Positions 16,761-25,919 of a stretch of 64,000 nucleotides of DNA are shown here, one piece after another (the first letter of the stretch is position 1; the number at the start of each line of letters is the position of its first letter). The position numbers and the translations under genes were made by a program. Origin of the DNA: Achromobacter xylosoxidans (lineage in GTDB: Bacteria > Pseudomonadota > Gammaproteobacteria > Burkholderiales > Burkholderiaceae_B); the NCBI RefSeq assembly GCF_001457475.1, contig NZ_LN831029.1, positions 6,510,001 to 6,574,000 of the forward strand, written 5' to 3'. Under the pieces are notes generated by a model, which was not told where the DNA came from, made no database searches, and was given only the letters and a program-made list of their open reading frames with translations.

Positions 16761-17966
16761 TCAGCGGCTGACGACCTCGCTGTCTTCCATGACGATGCGG
16801 TAGCGGTTGCGCAGGTCAAGGACGTAAGTGAAATTGGAGGTGCCGGTCGCGGTCTTGCCGCGCTCCGGACTCGACACCTTGAAATCGTAGAGCCCCTTGA
16901 CCATGCACATCTGGTCCTGGCACTTGGCCTTCAGCGAATTCTGGTCGACCACGAAGCGCCGCACCGGCCAACGGGCGAAGTAGGCCGTCTTGTCCGCCAG
17001 GATCTCCGACTTCGGGCGCGACTTCTTGAAGTAGTCGACCGTATCCGCGTAGAACTCGCGCGTGAAATTCATCGCCTCTTCATTGGTCCCGCTGCCCGCC
17101 TGGATCATCAGCGTCGCGGCGTTGATCGCGCGCTGCTCGTCCGAGAGCGGCGCCGGCGCGGGAGGATTCTTGGTCATGTACGGATTGGTCACCGGCGGCG
17201 GGCCGGATGGCGCTGGCGCGGCATTGGGCGCGGCCGGCTTGCGCGGCGGCAGCCGGGTATCGTCGTCCGGCGCCTGGGCCTGCGGCGCGGTCGCGGTGGC
17301 GGGTCCGGCCGCCGGCACCGTGCGTGGGGCGCCGCCCTGCTGCGGCTCGCTGGAAGCCGTCTTCACATTGCCCGTGCGGTTGATGCCGTACTTGGCGATT
17401 TCCTGCGGCGAAAAGAAATACATGTCCTTGGACGGCGTGCTGAACATGATGCCCAGCACGTCCGCCGACACCCCGTACTTGGGCAGGGTGGTGACGATAT
17501 CCGACACGCCGAACTGGGCCTGCTCGCCCGTCATTTCGGGCGCGGTGATCTGGTGCACGCCAAGACGGCCTTCGGCCAGCCGCTGGCGACCCGCGAAGAA
17601 CACAAACGCGCATGCCGAGGCACAGTAGCTGTCCTTGGGGATGTAGGTATTGAGCCCGCGCTCGTAGACCTCTTCGGCCACCACCAGCCCGATGTGCACC
17701 AGGCCGCCGCCATTGTTCTGCAGGATCAGGGTGGAGATGGTCGGATGCTCGCGCAGCGCCCTCTTCATGTGCAGCAGGTCGTTGGCGCTGACCGCGCCGA
17801 CGTAGATCAGCAGGTTCGGCTCGCTGGGCAGGTAGAAGAACGGGCCATAGCGCTCGGGCTCTTCCTTTTGCTGCGCGGGCGCCTGGGCCTGGGCGGGCGA
17901 CATGGAAACACCCATCAGGGTGAGCGCCAGGCTCATGCCCAGCGCCGTCAGTTTTCTTTTCAGCAT
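16761..17966 (-). CDS. Periplasmic ClpP/crotonase-like protein (COG3904 type)
   Basis: 401 residues with a signal peptide ending at SPAQA. The first domain reads TLILQNNGGG then YCASACAFVFFAGRQR with a following HQI, the Gly/Ser/His arrangement of periplasmic ClpP-like (COG3904) proteins; the Ser in CASAC would be the nucleophile. A Pro/Ala linker leads to a second domain of about 130 residues with a Cys pair (KCQDQMC) that looks like a small alpha+beta (SnoaL/NTF2-like) module. The start at 17966 is preferred because AAGGA precedes it. Confidence 0.7.
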   Translation of the reverse strand: MLKRKLTALGMSLALTLMGVSMSPAQAQAPAQQKEEPERYGPFFYLPSEPNLLIYVGAVSANDLLHMKRALREHPTISTLILQNNGGGLVHIGLVVAEEVYERGLNTYIPKDSYCASACAFVFFAGRQRLAEGRLGVHQITAPEMTGEQAQFGVSDIVTTLPKYGVSADVLGIMFSTPSKDMYFFSPQEIAKYGINRTGNVKTASSEPQQGGAPRTVPAAGPATATAPQAQAPDDDTRLPPRKPAAPNAAPAPSGPPPVTNPYMTKNPPAPAPLSDEQRAINAATLMIQAGSGTNEEAMNFTREFYADTVDYFKKSRPKSEILADKTAYFARWPVRRFVVDQNSLKAKCQDQMCMVKGLYDFKVSSPERGKTATGTSNFTYVLDLRNRYRIVMEDSEVVSR

Positions 17967-18138
17967 TCTCAGTCCTTGTCCTCGCAACGCATGCCACGGG
18001 CCGGATCGCCTCCGGGGTCGTTTTCGCTTCGCGCCGCCACATCCGCGAGATGGCGCGGCCCCCTCGAAACCGGGATTTTATCCATCTCGCCGGACATCGC
18101 CATTTTTCCGGCCCGTTGCCCCGCCCCCGCGCGCCAGG

Positions 18139-18849
18139 CTAGCGCGCCTGGCAAGCCTGCACGCCATCGGCAATCGCGCGAGCCAGCCGCTGGATGGTCT
18201 CGGGCTTGGCCAGCCGGGTTTCCTCATCCGGGTTCACGATCACCCCCGCCTCCACCAGCACCGCCGGCATCGTGGCGGTCTTGAGCACCGCCAGCCCATC
18301 GTAGCGATGCACACCCAGGCGCGGGTCCAGCAACGGCCGGTTTTCACCGGCGATGGGTTCGGCGTGATACAGCGACGGCTTCTCGCCCGCCGCCAGCAGC
18401 GCTTCGCCGATCGCCTTGGCGCAGCGCAGGCTGTCCTCATAACGGGGATTGAGCCGCGACACGAAAATAGAAAACCCCGCGAATTCGCGCTGGCGGCCGG
18501 CGTCGATGTAGTGCTGCTGCATCGAGTCGTGGTGGATCGAGATGAAGAAATCCGCACCCGGCGCGATCCGGGTACGGCGACCCAGCGGCACCTCGGCGCC
18601 GTCGGCCGACACCCGCGTCACGCGATCACCCGATGCCTGCAGGTCGGCCGCCACCGCGCCGCTCAGGTCCAGGTTGTACAGGTACTCCACCCGCCCGCTG
18701 GCGCCTGTCGCGCCCGGCTGCCGGGGCGTATGGCCGGTGTCGACCACGACATGGGCGGCCTGCGCCAAGCCCGCCGCCAACCCCAGCACGGACGCCGCGA
18801 TGCGGCGCGCCCATCTGCCCGCCATTTTCCCGCCCACTCGACCATCCAT
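18139..18849 (-). CDS. N-acetylmuramoyl-L-alanine amidase (Amidase_3)
   Basis: About 236 residues. A signal peptide (AASVLGLAAGLAQA) is followed by the zinc amidase core: HVVVDTGHTPRQPGATG with the first His, GRVEYLYN with the Glu, and ISIHHDS with the second His, plus a final Glu in LVEAGVI. It cleaves the bond between muramic acid and the stem peptide in the periplasm. The start is uncertain between 18849 and an ATG at 18825; further in-frame sequence upstream is not convincingly coding. Confidence 0.8.
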   Translation of the reverse strand: MDGRVGGKMAGRWARRIAASVLGLAAGLAQAAHVVVDTGHTPRQPGATGASGRVEYLYNLDLSGAVAADLQASGDRVTRVSADGAEVPLGRRTRIAPGADFFISIHHDSMQQHYIDAGRQREFAGFSIFVSRLNPRYEDSLRCAKAIGEALLAAGEKPSLYHAEPIAGENRPLLDPRLGVHRYDGLAVLKTATMPAVLVEAGVIVNPDEETRLAKPETIQRLARAIADGVQACQAR

Positions 18850-19208
18850 GACTGCTGGCACGTTTGTCTTCGCCCTGTAAAGAACCCGGGTGGCCACCCC
18901 TGTGGCGGCACCGACTGCCGCGGATTCTCGCGCAGCCGGCCGCGGCCGGCAATGGCAGCTTGCAGCGCTGCGGGGCGGATTCGTAACAACCCACGCATTG
19001 CCCGTCGCCTGTCGTCCACGATTGCCTCTCACCCGCGCATCGCCGCATGAACATCGGCGCGATGCCCGCGTGGAAGCAAATGACATGGATGGTTACCGGC
19101 GCGTGGCGTTCAGGCCGCTCTCATTTTGGCGCGCTACCATCAAAGCCATGCCCCTCGCATCCGCGGGCGCATCCCGGCTCGCGGCATCCTTACCCGGAGG
19201 TCCCCAGC
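18850..19208. other. Intergenic gap with divergent promoters expected
   Basis: 359 bp between the amidase gene (minus) and the 3-hydroxybutyrate dehydrogenase gene (plus). Composition is GC-rich with no conserved protein or RNA motif I recognise. GGAGG at 19196-19200 serves the dehydrogenase start. Confidence 0.5.
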
Positions 19209-19994
19209 ATGAGCAATCTGAACGGAAAAGTCGCCGTCGTCACCGGCGCCGCCAGCGGCATCGGCAAGGAAATCGCGCTGACCCTGTCGCGCGCCGGCGC
19301 CGCGGTCGCCATTGCCGACTTGAACCAGGCCGGCGCCGACGCCGTCGCCCGCGAAATCGAACAGGCCGGCGGCAAGGCCATGGGCGTTGCCATGGACGTC
19401 ACCAACGAAGACGCCGTCAACCAGGGCATCGACCGCGTCGCCGCCGCCTATGGCAGCATCGACATCCTGATCTCGAACGCCGGCATCCAGATCGTCAATC
19501 CCATCGAGAACTTCGCCTTCGCCGACTGGAAGAAAATGCAGGCCATCCACGTCGACGGCGCCTTCCTCACCACCAAGGCCGCGCTCAAACACATGTATAA
19601 GGACGATCGCGGCGGCGTGGTCATCTACATGGGCTCGGTGCATTCGCACGAGGCCTCGCCACTCAAGTCCGCCTACGTCGCCGCCAAGCACGCGCTGCTG
19701 GGCCTGGCGCGGGTGCTGGCCAAGGAAGGCGCCAAGCACAACGTGCGCTCGCACGTCATCTGCCCCGGCTTCGTGCGCACGCCCCTGGTCGAAAAGCAGA
19801 TTCCCGAGCAGGCCAAGGAACTGGGCATCAGCGAAGAAGACGTGGTCAAGAAAGTGATGCTGGGCGATACCGTCGACGGCGTCTTCACCACCGTCGAAGA
19901 CGTGGCGCAGACGGCTCTGTTCCTGTCGGCCTTCCCCAGCGCGGTGTTCACGGGACAGTCGTTCGTGGTGAGCCATGGGTGGTACATGCAGTAA
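19209..19994 (+). CDS. bdhA: D-3-hydroxybutyrate dehydrogenase (short-chain dehydrogenase)
   Basis: 261 residues with an N-terminal NAD site [13 protein letters not shown], the NAG motif in [10 protein letters not shown], catalytic Ser (GSVHSHEAS) and [10 protein letters not shown] with Tyr and Lys. Length and the C-terminal VSHGWYMQ ending match 3-hydroxybutyrate dehydrogenase, which links acetoacetate and 3-hydroxybutyrate in polyhydroxybutyrate turnover. Start chosen at 19209 because GGAGG sits 8 bp upstream; a longer frame upstream is not conserved-looking. Confidence 0.88.
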   Translation: MSNLNGKVAVVTGAASGIGKEIALTLSRAGAAVAIADLNQAGADAVAREIEQAGGKAMGVAMDVTNEDAVNQGIDRVAAAYGSIDILISNAGIQIVNPIENFAFADWKKMQAIHVDGAFLTTKAALKHMYKDDRGGVVIYMGSVHSHEASPLKSAYVAAKHALLGLARVLAKEGAKHNVRSHVICPGFVRTPLVEKQIPEQAKELGISEEDVVKKVMLGDTVDGVFTTVEDVAQTALFLSAFPSAVFTGQSFVVSHGWYMQ

Positions 19995-20084
19995 GTCTTG
20001 ATATCCTTGGGTCGCGGTCACGGCGCGCTTGCTTCCCGCGCTTGCTTCCTTTACGCGCCGTCCGATTTCGACTCAAGGATTGCC

Positions 20085-20747
20085 ATGTCTTTCAGCACCG
20101 ACGCCTGGGCGCGCAACGCCGCGCTGTACGAAAAAACGCGCACCATGCCGTTCAACCAGGAACTGGCCAGCGGCCAGCTCAGCGAACAGGCGTTCCGCCA
20201 CTACATGATCCAGGACGCCCACTACCTGCTGGCCTTCGGCCGCGCCCTGGCGGTCGCCGCCGCCAAGGCCGACCATGCCGACGGCGTGGTGCAGTTCGCC
20301 GACGCGGCCAAGAACGCCGTGGTGGTCGAACGCAGCCTGCATGAAGGCTTCATGAAGCAGTTCGGCATCGACGCCGAGACCTTCGCCAGCACCCCGCTAT
20401 CGCCGGCCAGCCATCACTACACCAGCTTCCTCATCGCCACGGCATGGAGCGCCCCGTATCCGGTGGCGCTGGCCGCGTTGCTGCCGTGCTTCTGGATCTA
20501 TGCCGAGATCGGGCGCGACATTCACTCGCGCGCGACCCGTCCGAATCCGTATGGGGCATGGATCGATACATACGCCGGGGAGGAATTCCACGCGCTGGTG
20601 CGTGAAGTGATTGCGTCGGTGGACCAGGCAGCCGAGAAGGCCTCGCCCCAGACGCGGAACGAGATGCACCGGGCGTATACGCATGCGGCGCAGCTGGAGT
20701 GGATGTTCTGGGATTCGGCGTATCGGCTGGGAGAATGGGCGGTGTGA
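20085..20747 (+). CDS. tenA: TenA-family thiaminase II (aminopyrimidine aminohydrolase)
   Basis: 220 residues, all-alpha. The segment LPCFWIYAEIG holds the catalytic Cys and partner Glu of TenA, and the C-terminal EWMFWDSAYRLGEW carries the second Glu region. The family salvages the pyrimidine of degraded thiamin. The ATG at 20085 has AAGGA about 6 bp upstream. No thiamin pathway neighbour or TPP riboswitch is visible, so it stands alone. Confidence 0.88.
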   Translation: MSFSTDAWARNAALYEKTRTMPFNQELASGQLSEQAFRHYMIQDAHYLLAFGRALAVAAAKADHADGVVQFADAAKNAVVVERSLHEGFMKQFGIDAETFASTPLSPASHHYTSFLIATAWSAPYPVALAALLPCFWIYAEIGRDIHSRATRPNPYGAWIDTYAGEEFHALVREVIASVDQAAEKASPQTRNEMHRAYTHAAQLEWMFWDSAYRLGEWAV

Positions 20748-20757
20748 GGGACGAGGC

Positions 20758-20781
20758 GGCGCCTGTCGCGTGACAGGCGCC
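20758..20781. terminator. Hairpin between tenA and the CZB gene
   Basis: Perfect 10-bp arms GGCGCCTGTC (20758-20767) and GACAGGCGCC (20772-20781) with a 4-base loop, directly between converging genes. Followed by CTTCCCTT rather than a clean T-run. Probably a bidirectional terminator. Confidence 0.6.
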
Positions 20782-20786
20782 TTCCC

Positions 20787-21134
20787 TTACAGGTGTCGCT
20801 TGAAAGCGATGATGGCCGCGCCAACCGCGCTGGAGGCCTGCGAATAGGGCGTGCCTGTGCCCATCTCCTTCTCCGCCTGCTCGTACTGATTGCTGTTGAT
20901 CAGACGGGCGATCTTGCCTGCCTCGGCATGAAACGCCTTGTGCTTCTGGACGATCGCGCCAAACTCGGGCTTCGCGCTGTACTTCAGCTTCCCTTCCCCA
21001 TATAGCCAGACCCCGAGCTGGCAACAATTGTCCTTGCCAATGGTTTCCGCATCCATCTGCTCCTTTCTGCTGATGGCGGAGCGGAACTTCAGTTTCCACT
21101 CGGCGTGCTTTTGAATCGATTCATCCAGGTTCAT
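20787..21134 (-). CDS. Stand-alone CZB (chemoreceptor zinc-binding) domain protein
   Basis: 115 residues. The CZB signature is visible: HAEWKLKFRSAI (first His), NCCQLGVWLYGEG (Cys ligand), and HKAFHAEAGKIA (two further His). It binds zinc in the cytoplasm and usually sits on chemoreceptors or diguanylate cyclases. Here it is unfused. AAGGAG lies 7 bp before the ATG at 21134. It could be a small zinc or hypochlorite sensor acting in trans; partner unknown. Confidence 0.85.
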   Translation of the reverse strand: MNLDESIQKHAEWKLKFRSAISRKEQMDAETIGKDNCCQLGVWLYGEGKLKYSAKPEFGAIVQKHKAFHAEAGKIARLINSNQYEQAEKEMGTGTPYSQASSAVGAAIIAFKRHL

Positions 21135-21274
21135 GCTTGGCTCCTTCAACTGAGGCGGCAACGATTGATTTGCCCCACTTGGAAAGAGTAGAGAATCGAG
21201 ACCGGGCACGACTTGTTTGGCGTCATGGACCTGGGTTGCGGGCAGCCGGAAAGGGGCGGGGCGGGAGAATATCA

Positions 21275-21841
<567 letters not shown>

Positions 21842-22045
21842 CTAACCTATCCACTTAACCTCAAAATCAGCTAGCTGAGTTTGAAGTTCTGCCTCACGCT
21901 CGAACCAGCAATCAAACCCCTCAGTATCACTTCTCTTCAAGTAAAGATAATATCCGCCAGTGTCGCCATCACGATCATCAGCAACAAGGATTTTCCAGCC
22001 AGAATATTCGCCACTTACAACAACACCCCTTCGAACAATAGACAT
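21842..22045 (-). CDS. Small CdiI-like immunity protein candidate (67 aa)
   Basis: 67 residues, MSIVRRGVVVSGEYSGWKIL onward, acidic, no signal or membrane segment, ending FEVKWIG. GAGGTG lies about 6 bp upstream. The preceding frame (22055-22205) ends like a polymorphic-toxin C-terminus just 9 bp before this ATG, the usual toxin-immunity arrangement. AT-rich composition matches the other cassette genes. No family is recognised, so the immunity role is inferred from position. Confidence 0.55.
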   Translation of the reverse strand: MSIVRRGVVVSGEYSGWKILVADDRDGDTGGYYLYLKRSDTEGFDCWFEREAELQTQLADFEVKWIG

Positions 22046-22054
22046 ATTTACACC

Positions 22055-22205
22055 TCAGTCCTTATAGGGAACATGATTGTTAGAAACATATTTCCCAGTC
22101 ACAGGGTCTTTAACTCCAAAATCTACGCGCTGCGCGGCACCTGCCTCCAGTTGAATCTGCTTTCCAGCATTAACGAAGGATTTCCAGCTTCCCGTAGGAT
22201 CAGCA
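22055..22205 (-). pseudogene. C-terminal tail of a CdiA-type toxin domain
   Basis: An open stretch of about 50 codons ending DFGVKDPVTGKYVSNNHVPY then KD and stop. The fragment starts abruptly where an RND efflux fragment ends (about 22201-22205), with no start codon. Ends of this style are common in secreted polymorphic toxins, and the adjoining downstream gene fits an immunity protein. The catalytic part of the toxin is missing. Confidence 0.55.
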
Positions 22206-22330
22206 GCGAGATCACCCACGCGAAGACGGCGCGATCGATAAAGAAACGCGCCATGGCGGTTTACATTTTTTCGTTATTTCCCGCGGTCGCTACGGGCGCG
22301 CTTGGCGCGGCCCGCTCGACCGGTTCGATT
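22201..22330 (-). pseudogene. Fragment of an RND efflux operon (MFP tail plus pump N-terminus)
   Basis: The ATG at 22254 opens MARFFIDRAVFAWVISLLI, the unmistakable first helix of AcrB/MexB-type RND pumps, but only about 18 codons survive. Just upstream a frame ends VERAAPSAPVATAGNNEKM and stop (22261-22263), the Ala/Pro-rich end of an AcrA-type membrane fusion protein. The 130-bp piece therefore spans an acrA-acrB junction and is more GC-rich than its surroundings. It sits between two unrelated toxin remnants. Confidence 0.75.
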
Positions 22331-22720
22331 GCCACGTTTAGACAGTTTGCGCAAGCTGCTTTCTCCGTTAGAATACTTACAGTCCCTCTTGCGGAGATAT
22401 TGCCTCCCAATTAATCAGCAATATTGTCTAGGATTTTGTATTCCGTATCTATTCCCCGATAAACCATATCTCCGGCCTTGTTGGGTACAGATTGAGCCAC
22501 AAAATTTCCACTTCCAGAGCCAATAAGCCCTTTACCGGCATCAAAGATTTGGCTGTGCGCAGCCATCTGTCTAGGTATTCTGGGAATATCTATTTCTGCG
22601 ATTACTACATTACCACTGCGCCGTAAATTAGACGGCAATCCAACTCGAACACCCATGACCCGCTGGGCCATCGGAGCGGTATCGATCAGCGTCGCAGTCG
22701 CTTTTGCACCGAGTGAGGAA
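22331..22720 (-). pseudogene. Deaminase-fold CdiA toxin remnant with internal stop
   Basis: The frame reads NVVIAEIDIPRIPRQMAAHS, then RGIDTEYKILDNIAD, then a TAA at 22411-22413, and continues in the same frame with GTVSILTEKAACANC. The DxEYKIL segment and the CxxC pair are hallmarks of the cytidine-deaminase-fold toxins found at the end of polymorphic toxins (BURPS668_1122/DYW-like). The zinc-site half after the stop is cut a few residues past the CxxC by the RND fragment. No start codon and no cognate immunity gene are visible, so it is dead. Confidence 0.7.
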
Positions 22721-22721
22721 A

Positions 22722-22753
22722 CAGCCCCCCGGCTTAAGCGCCGAGGGGGGCTG
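22722..22753 (-). terminator. Hairpin overlapping the end of the 22734 immunity gene
   Basis: Arms CAGCCCCCCGGC (22722-22733) and GCCGAGGGGGGCTG (22740-22753) pair over 12 bp with one bulged base and a 6-base loop. On the minus strand it is followed by TTTCCTC. The stop codon of the immunity gene lies in the loop. Likely end of the orphan cdiA-CT/cdiI transcript. Confidence 0.6.
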
Positions 22754-23285
22754 GACGATCTGGGATTTCCAGATAAAACGATTCCGCATGAATTTCCCAA
22801 AACATCCATCCAGGCCCAGGAGGAACGTCAAGAACACCTTCCAAGAAATACTCTTTTATGTTCGAAACCGTGGTTTTCGGTAGATCAAAATTCTCTATAA
22901 GCTCGCCGCCTCCCGGCTCTTTGCCGCCCTCTATATATTTGCCTATCTTTCTGAGCGAAAAAGAAACACCTTCAAAAACAAACCAACAATTTCCAACGTA
23001 TTCATATTTTAGGACTTCCGCGCTTATTGTCTTGTCCTCATAACCCACCCATTCTCCGGAGTTTTCCAGGCGCCCAACAAGAAGCCCATCGACTTTTCTG
23101 GTCTCACTATATTTATTCCCGTTCCATGGGTCATAGAAATACTTTCGAGGAAATATATCTCTTAAGCCCGAAGACACGCCGAGCCCATCTTTCAAATAAA
23201 CCTTCAGCACATTTCCCGAAAAAACATGCGCCCCATATACAGACATATATACATCCAGTGAACCAAAGTCAGTATCCAGCCTCAT
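22734..23285 (-). CDS. CdiI-type immunity protein for the methyltransferase-like effector
   Basis: 183 residues beginning MRLDTDFGSLDVYMSVYGAH, soluble, no recognised domain. Its ATG overlaps the TGA of the upstream effector gene (ATGA, 23282-23285), the tight coupling expected for a cdiA-CT/cdiI pair. Codon use is AT-rich compared with the chromosome. The immunity role is inferred from position. Confidence 0.65.
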   Translation of the reverse strand: MRLDTDFGSLDVYMSVYGAHVFSGNVLKVYLKDGLGVSSGLRDIFPRKYFYDPWNGNKYSETRKVDGLLVGRLENSGEWVGYEDKTISAEVLKYEYVGNCWFVFEGVSFSLRKIGKYIEGGKEPGGGELIENFDLPKTTVSNIKEYFLEGVLDVPPGPGWMFWEIHAESFYLEIPDRPAPLGA

Positions 23286-24961
23286 TTGATTCGCTCCAAA
23301 ATAATCGTCCTCATGCTTGAAACGTCTTTGACCGGCGTCACTCCATCCGATTGCATAAACGTCTGACCAGCAAATCGTGAATCTAAACCCCCATTATTCT
23401 GTACAACCCTTAACCCTAGAGAGTCCAGCTCCGCCTGGCTAGGCAATTTCCCGTAAGGATTCGCAGCATTCGCGTTGATATAAATTTTCCCTCCGGGCTC
23501 CACTACGCGAGTAGCCTCCGGTAGAAAACTCATCATCTTTCCGCCAGGACCCATATATGGGTTTGTAGCGATTACCTCGCCTAGCGATCCGTCTTTGAAA
23601 GGCAATTTCGTCGCATCGGCACGGATGCCCGATTGAATATCGGCGCGGATATCTACGTTTATTGCGCCGGGAGTCTGCGCATTCTTCCCGCCGAACAGCT
23701 CAACGGTGGGCTTCCCGCCTGTTGCTTTTGCACCGCCAAGGGCCGACGCCTTGGCCTCCTCAGCTACCGATTGTATTCTCCGGCCCGCGGCCGATCCACC
23801 ACCTTTCACCCCCGCCGCCAGCGCCGGCGGTACAAACGCCGCCGCGAACGTCTCGCGCCGCATCGCTTGCAGGTCCTGGGCCTCTTGCTGCGTCAGATGG
23901 CCGCTTTCATACAGCTCTTGCCCGGACATCGAGGCCAACCAAGAGCCTTTGCCTGCCGCTTCGAGTTCTTGCTGGGCGGCATACGCCCGCCACTCCAGGT
24001 TCGAGTAGTACTGTTTGCGTGCCTGCAGTAAGTTATTCGCAGCTGTAGCCGCTTCCGTGCGATCCAGGCTGTTGGCCTGTACTTCCAAGGCCGTGATATC
24101 GGCGCGCAATTCTTGCGCCGCCGCCGCGCAGGCACCTGGGTTCTCAAGGCACGCACTGTCCGCTGCATAGTTGCGTTCCGTACTAATAGCCTGCAGCCGG
24201 CGCACCTCCTTCTTGGCTTGCGCGCACACATCCCCCGAGCATTCCTTCCATGCTTGAAGGGCCGCGAGGTACGACTTGAGCTCGTCTGGCTTGAGATAGT
24301 TGTTTTCGGTCTCGTTGGTAGCCGCGAAAACCGCCTCGGCGCCAGACACGCCTGACGCTTGCGCGATTCCCGCTACCAGCGAGCCGACCAGGTTGCGACG
24401 TACCTCCTTCTCTTCCGGGGTCATCTTTGATGCATCACCACTCAGCAACGCATTAATCACAGCCCCGGAACCCGCACCAAGTGCTCCCGCGCTGCAATCG
24501 CTGCCCTTGCCGGCGGCCCCCGCACATCCCACAATCGCGTGCATTGCGGCGCGAGCGGCTTCCGCCTGCGGCCCGTCTCCCAGTGCCGAGACAATTTCCT
24601 TTACCTGGGACGCCGCCAACCCTTGCAAATAGTTGACCGCGACAGCCTGTATCGCGTCACCGGTGGCGCCGGTCACATTGCCGCTCACCGCCCCCAGGAT
24701 CGCGGTCAGCCAACGACGGCTCTCGCCACCCGGCCCCCACGTCTTCGCATCCTCAAGGGCTTGCCGCAACTGATCTCGACGGGGTCCTTCAGGCTCATTC
24801 TTCAGCGCATCTTCCAGCGCTTTGGCTTCCTTGGCCCGATTCGTCAAGAACTGCCCCACCTGTCGGCTAGCTGCCGCTGCGATCTCGAACCCCGCTTCGA
24901 TCTTCTTCTTGTCGAAAATCGGCTTCAGCGTGTTCAACGCATCCGAGGTATCCCGGTCCAA
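23282..24961 (-). CDS. Orphan CdiA C-terminal module with methyltransferase-like effector domain
   Basis: An open frame of about 559 codons without its own credible start (TTG at best). Residues 5-230 repeat the pretoxin region of the main CdiA (LKPIFDKKKIEAGFEI; FLTNRAKEA; ETENNYL at 217-223, the VENN-like boundary). After a Cys-containing linker, residues about 418-559 look like a class I SAM-methyltransferase fold: VELFGGKN (motif I position, degenerate), NVDI, DATKLPFKDGSLGEVIATNP and ATRVVEPGGKIYI. Its stop overlaps the next gene. It is a displaced cassette that could replace the resident CT by recombination. Enzyme activity is untested. Confidence 0.75.
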   Translation of the reverse strand: MDRDTSDALNTLKPIFDKKKIEAGFEIAAAASRQVGQFLTNRAKEAKALEDALKNEPEGPRRDQLRQALEDAKTWGPGGESRRWLTAILGAVSGNVTGATGDAIQAVAVNYLQGLAASQVKEIVSALGDGPQAEAARAAMHAIVGCAGAAGKGSDCSAGALGAGSGAVINALLSGDASKMTPEEKEVRRNLVGSLVAGIAQASGVSGAEAVFAATNETENNYLKPDELKSYLAALQAWKECSGDVCAQAKKEVRRLQAISTERNYAADSACLENPGACAAAAQELRADITALEVQANSLDRTEAATAANNLLQARKQYYSNLEWRAYAAQQELEAAGKGSWLASMSGQELYESGHLTQQEAQDLQAMRRETFAAAFVPPALAAGVKGGGSAAGRRIQSVAEEAKASALGGAKATGGKPTVELFGGKNAQTPGAINVDIRADIQSGIRADATKLPFKDGSLGEVIATNPYMGPGGKMMSFLPEATRVVEPGGKIYINANAANPYGKLPSQAELDSLGLRVVQNNGGLDSRFAGQTFMQSDGVTPVKDVSSMRTIILERIK

Positions 24962-25280
24962 CGACGCGATCGTCTCCGCGACACTCTTGCCAGTCAGTGC
25001 CCTCTGCCCTTCCTCATTACGGATGATGATGGTGCGCCGCTGACAGCGCTTCGCGTGGGGGAGCTGCTCTTGCCGCTAGCAGCAACAACTGTCGGGAAGC
25101 CTGCGGAAAACCCTCCGCTCGACGCCATCGACGTGCTCGCATCCTTGCTTGCGTCGTCAGCCCCCTGATTACCCTTGGTGATACCCAAACCAGCGGGCTT
25201 TCGCCACCCGCCGAAGCACTATCGCCGAACGCGAAATCTCCGCCCACGGCGATTTGAGTGGCGCAATAAGTTATCACCCG
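24962..25280 (-). pseudogene. Frameshifted cdiA piece joined upstream of the orphan module
   Basis: Matches the region just before the pretoxin of the main CdiA: ATQIAVGGDFAFGDSASAG here against ASQVAVGGGYGWGDSKTG there, then GQRALTGKSVAETIASL against GQLALTGKTAAETIASL. The two matches are in different frames, so at least one indel separates them. Homology stops near 25280 in AT-rich sequence. The module therefore lacks the TPS domain and filament and cannot be exported as such. Confidence 0.7.
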
Positions 25281-25454
25281 ATAAGTATCGGTTATCTATC
25301 GTCTTTTTCGATATTTGAAAACTGCCTTTAGAATTCTGGCGCGACCGTGGTGCAGTAACCCAAGCGCGTGCGCAACCGCAACTGCCAATGGCCCAACAAT
25401 GGAATCAATATGCTCAATGTCATATCATCAACGCGCTGGGCAGATCATCGGCGA
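25281..25454. other. Short gap with possible decayed small frame
   Basis: 174 bp of mixed composition. A minus-strand stretch reading SIVGPLAVAVAHALGLLHHG then basic residues is open but follows a stop and has no start codon. No family recognised. Confidence 0.3.
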
Positions 25455-25919
25455 TCAAATATCACTTTTCTCGCCAAAAAAATATCGCTCGACGTGTTTA
25501 GCCAATCCATCTAAATCTCTATAAGCAACAGGTCCAAAAGAAGGAAATTTTTTTGAGAAATATTCATTTATATTGAACAGATCATCACCGAAAGATTTCT
25601 TTTTCAAAAAAACCTCGGCGGGCATTATTGACCAAATAACACCCGACATACCCTCTCGCTTACGAGACTGCAACGTCCAATGCAATTCTCCATCATAACC
25701 ATGGACTGCTGTTTTTAGATTTTCAACAACATTATTCGATTCATCTTTGAATCTGAATGAAATGCAGGGTGGGTAGCTAGAATGATCGTGAATTTCGGCG
25801 TGATCAACGACCCATATTTCTGGAAATCGACGTTGAAATCGCCTCCAAGCCAGGGGCGCCAGCCTTTCAATAAGATTTAATAGCGCCCCCTCTTGCGCCA
25901 GTATATTCTGAGCACTCAT
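25455..25919 (-). CDS. Orphan immunity protein, copy A of a paralogous pair
   Basis: 154 residues from the ATG at 25919. The core (PLAWRRFQRRFPEIWVVDH; SSYPPCISFRF; FGPVAYRDLDGLAKH) aligns with the gene at 26290-26736, showing one family. The ATG overlaps the TGA of a toxin tail ending LGGMQ (ATGA), so it once belonged to a toxin-immunity pair; the longer upstream frame is not its N-terminus. No domain name is recognised. Retention without a toxin is typical of orphan immunity genes that protect against siblings. Confidence 0.65.
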   Translation of the reverse strand: MSAQNILAQEGALLNLIERLAPLAWRRFQRRFPEIWVVDHAEIHDHSSYPPCISFRFKDESNNVVENLKTAVHGYDGELHWTLQSRKREGMSGVIWSIMPAEVFLKKKSFGDDLFNINEYFSKKFPSFGPVAYRDLDGLAKHVERYFFGEKSDI

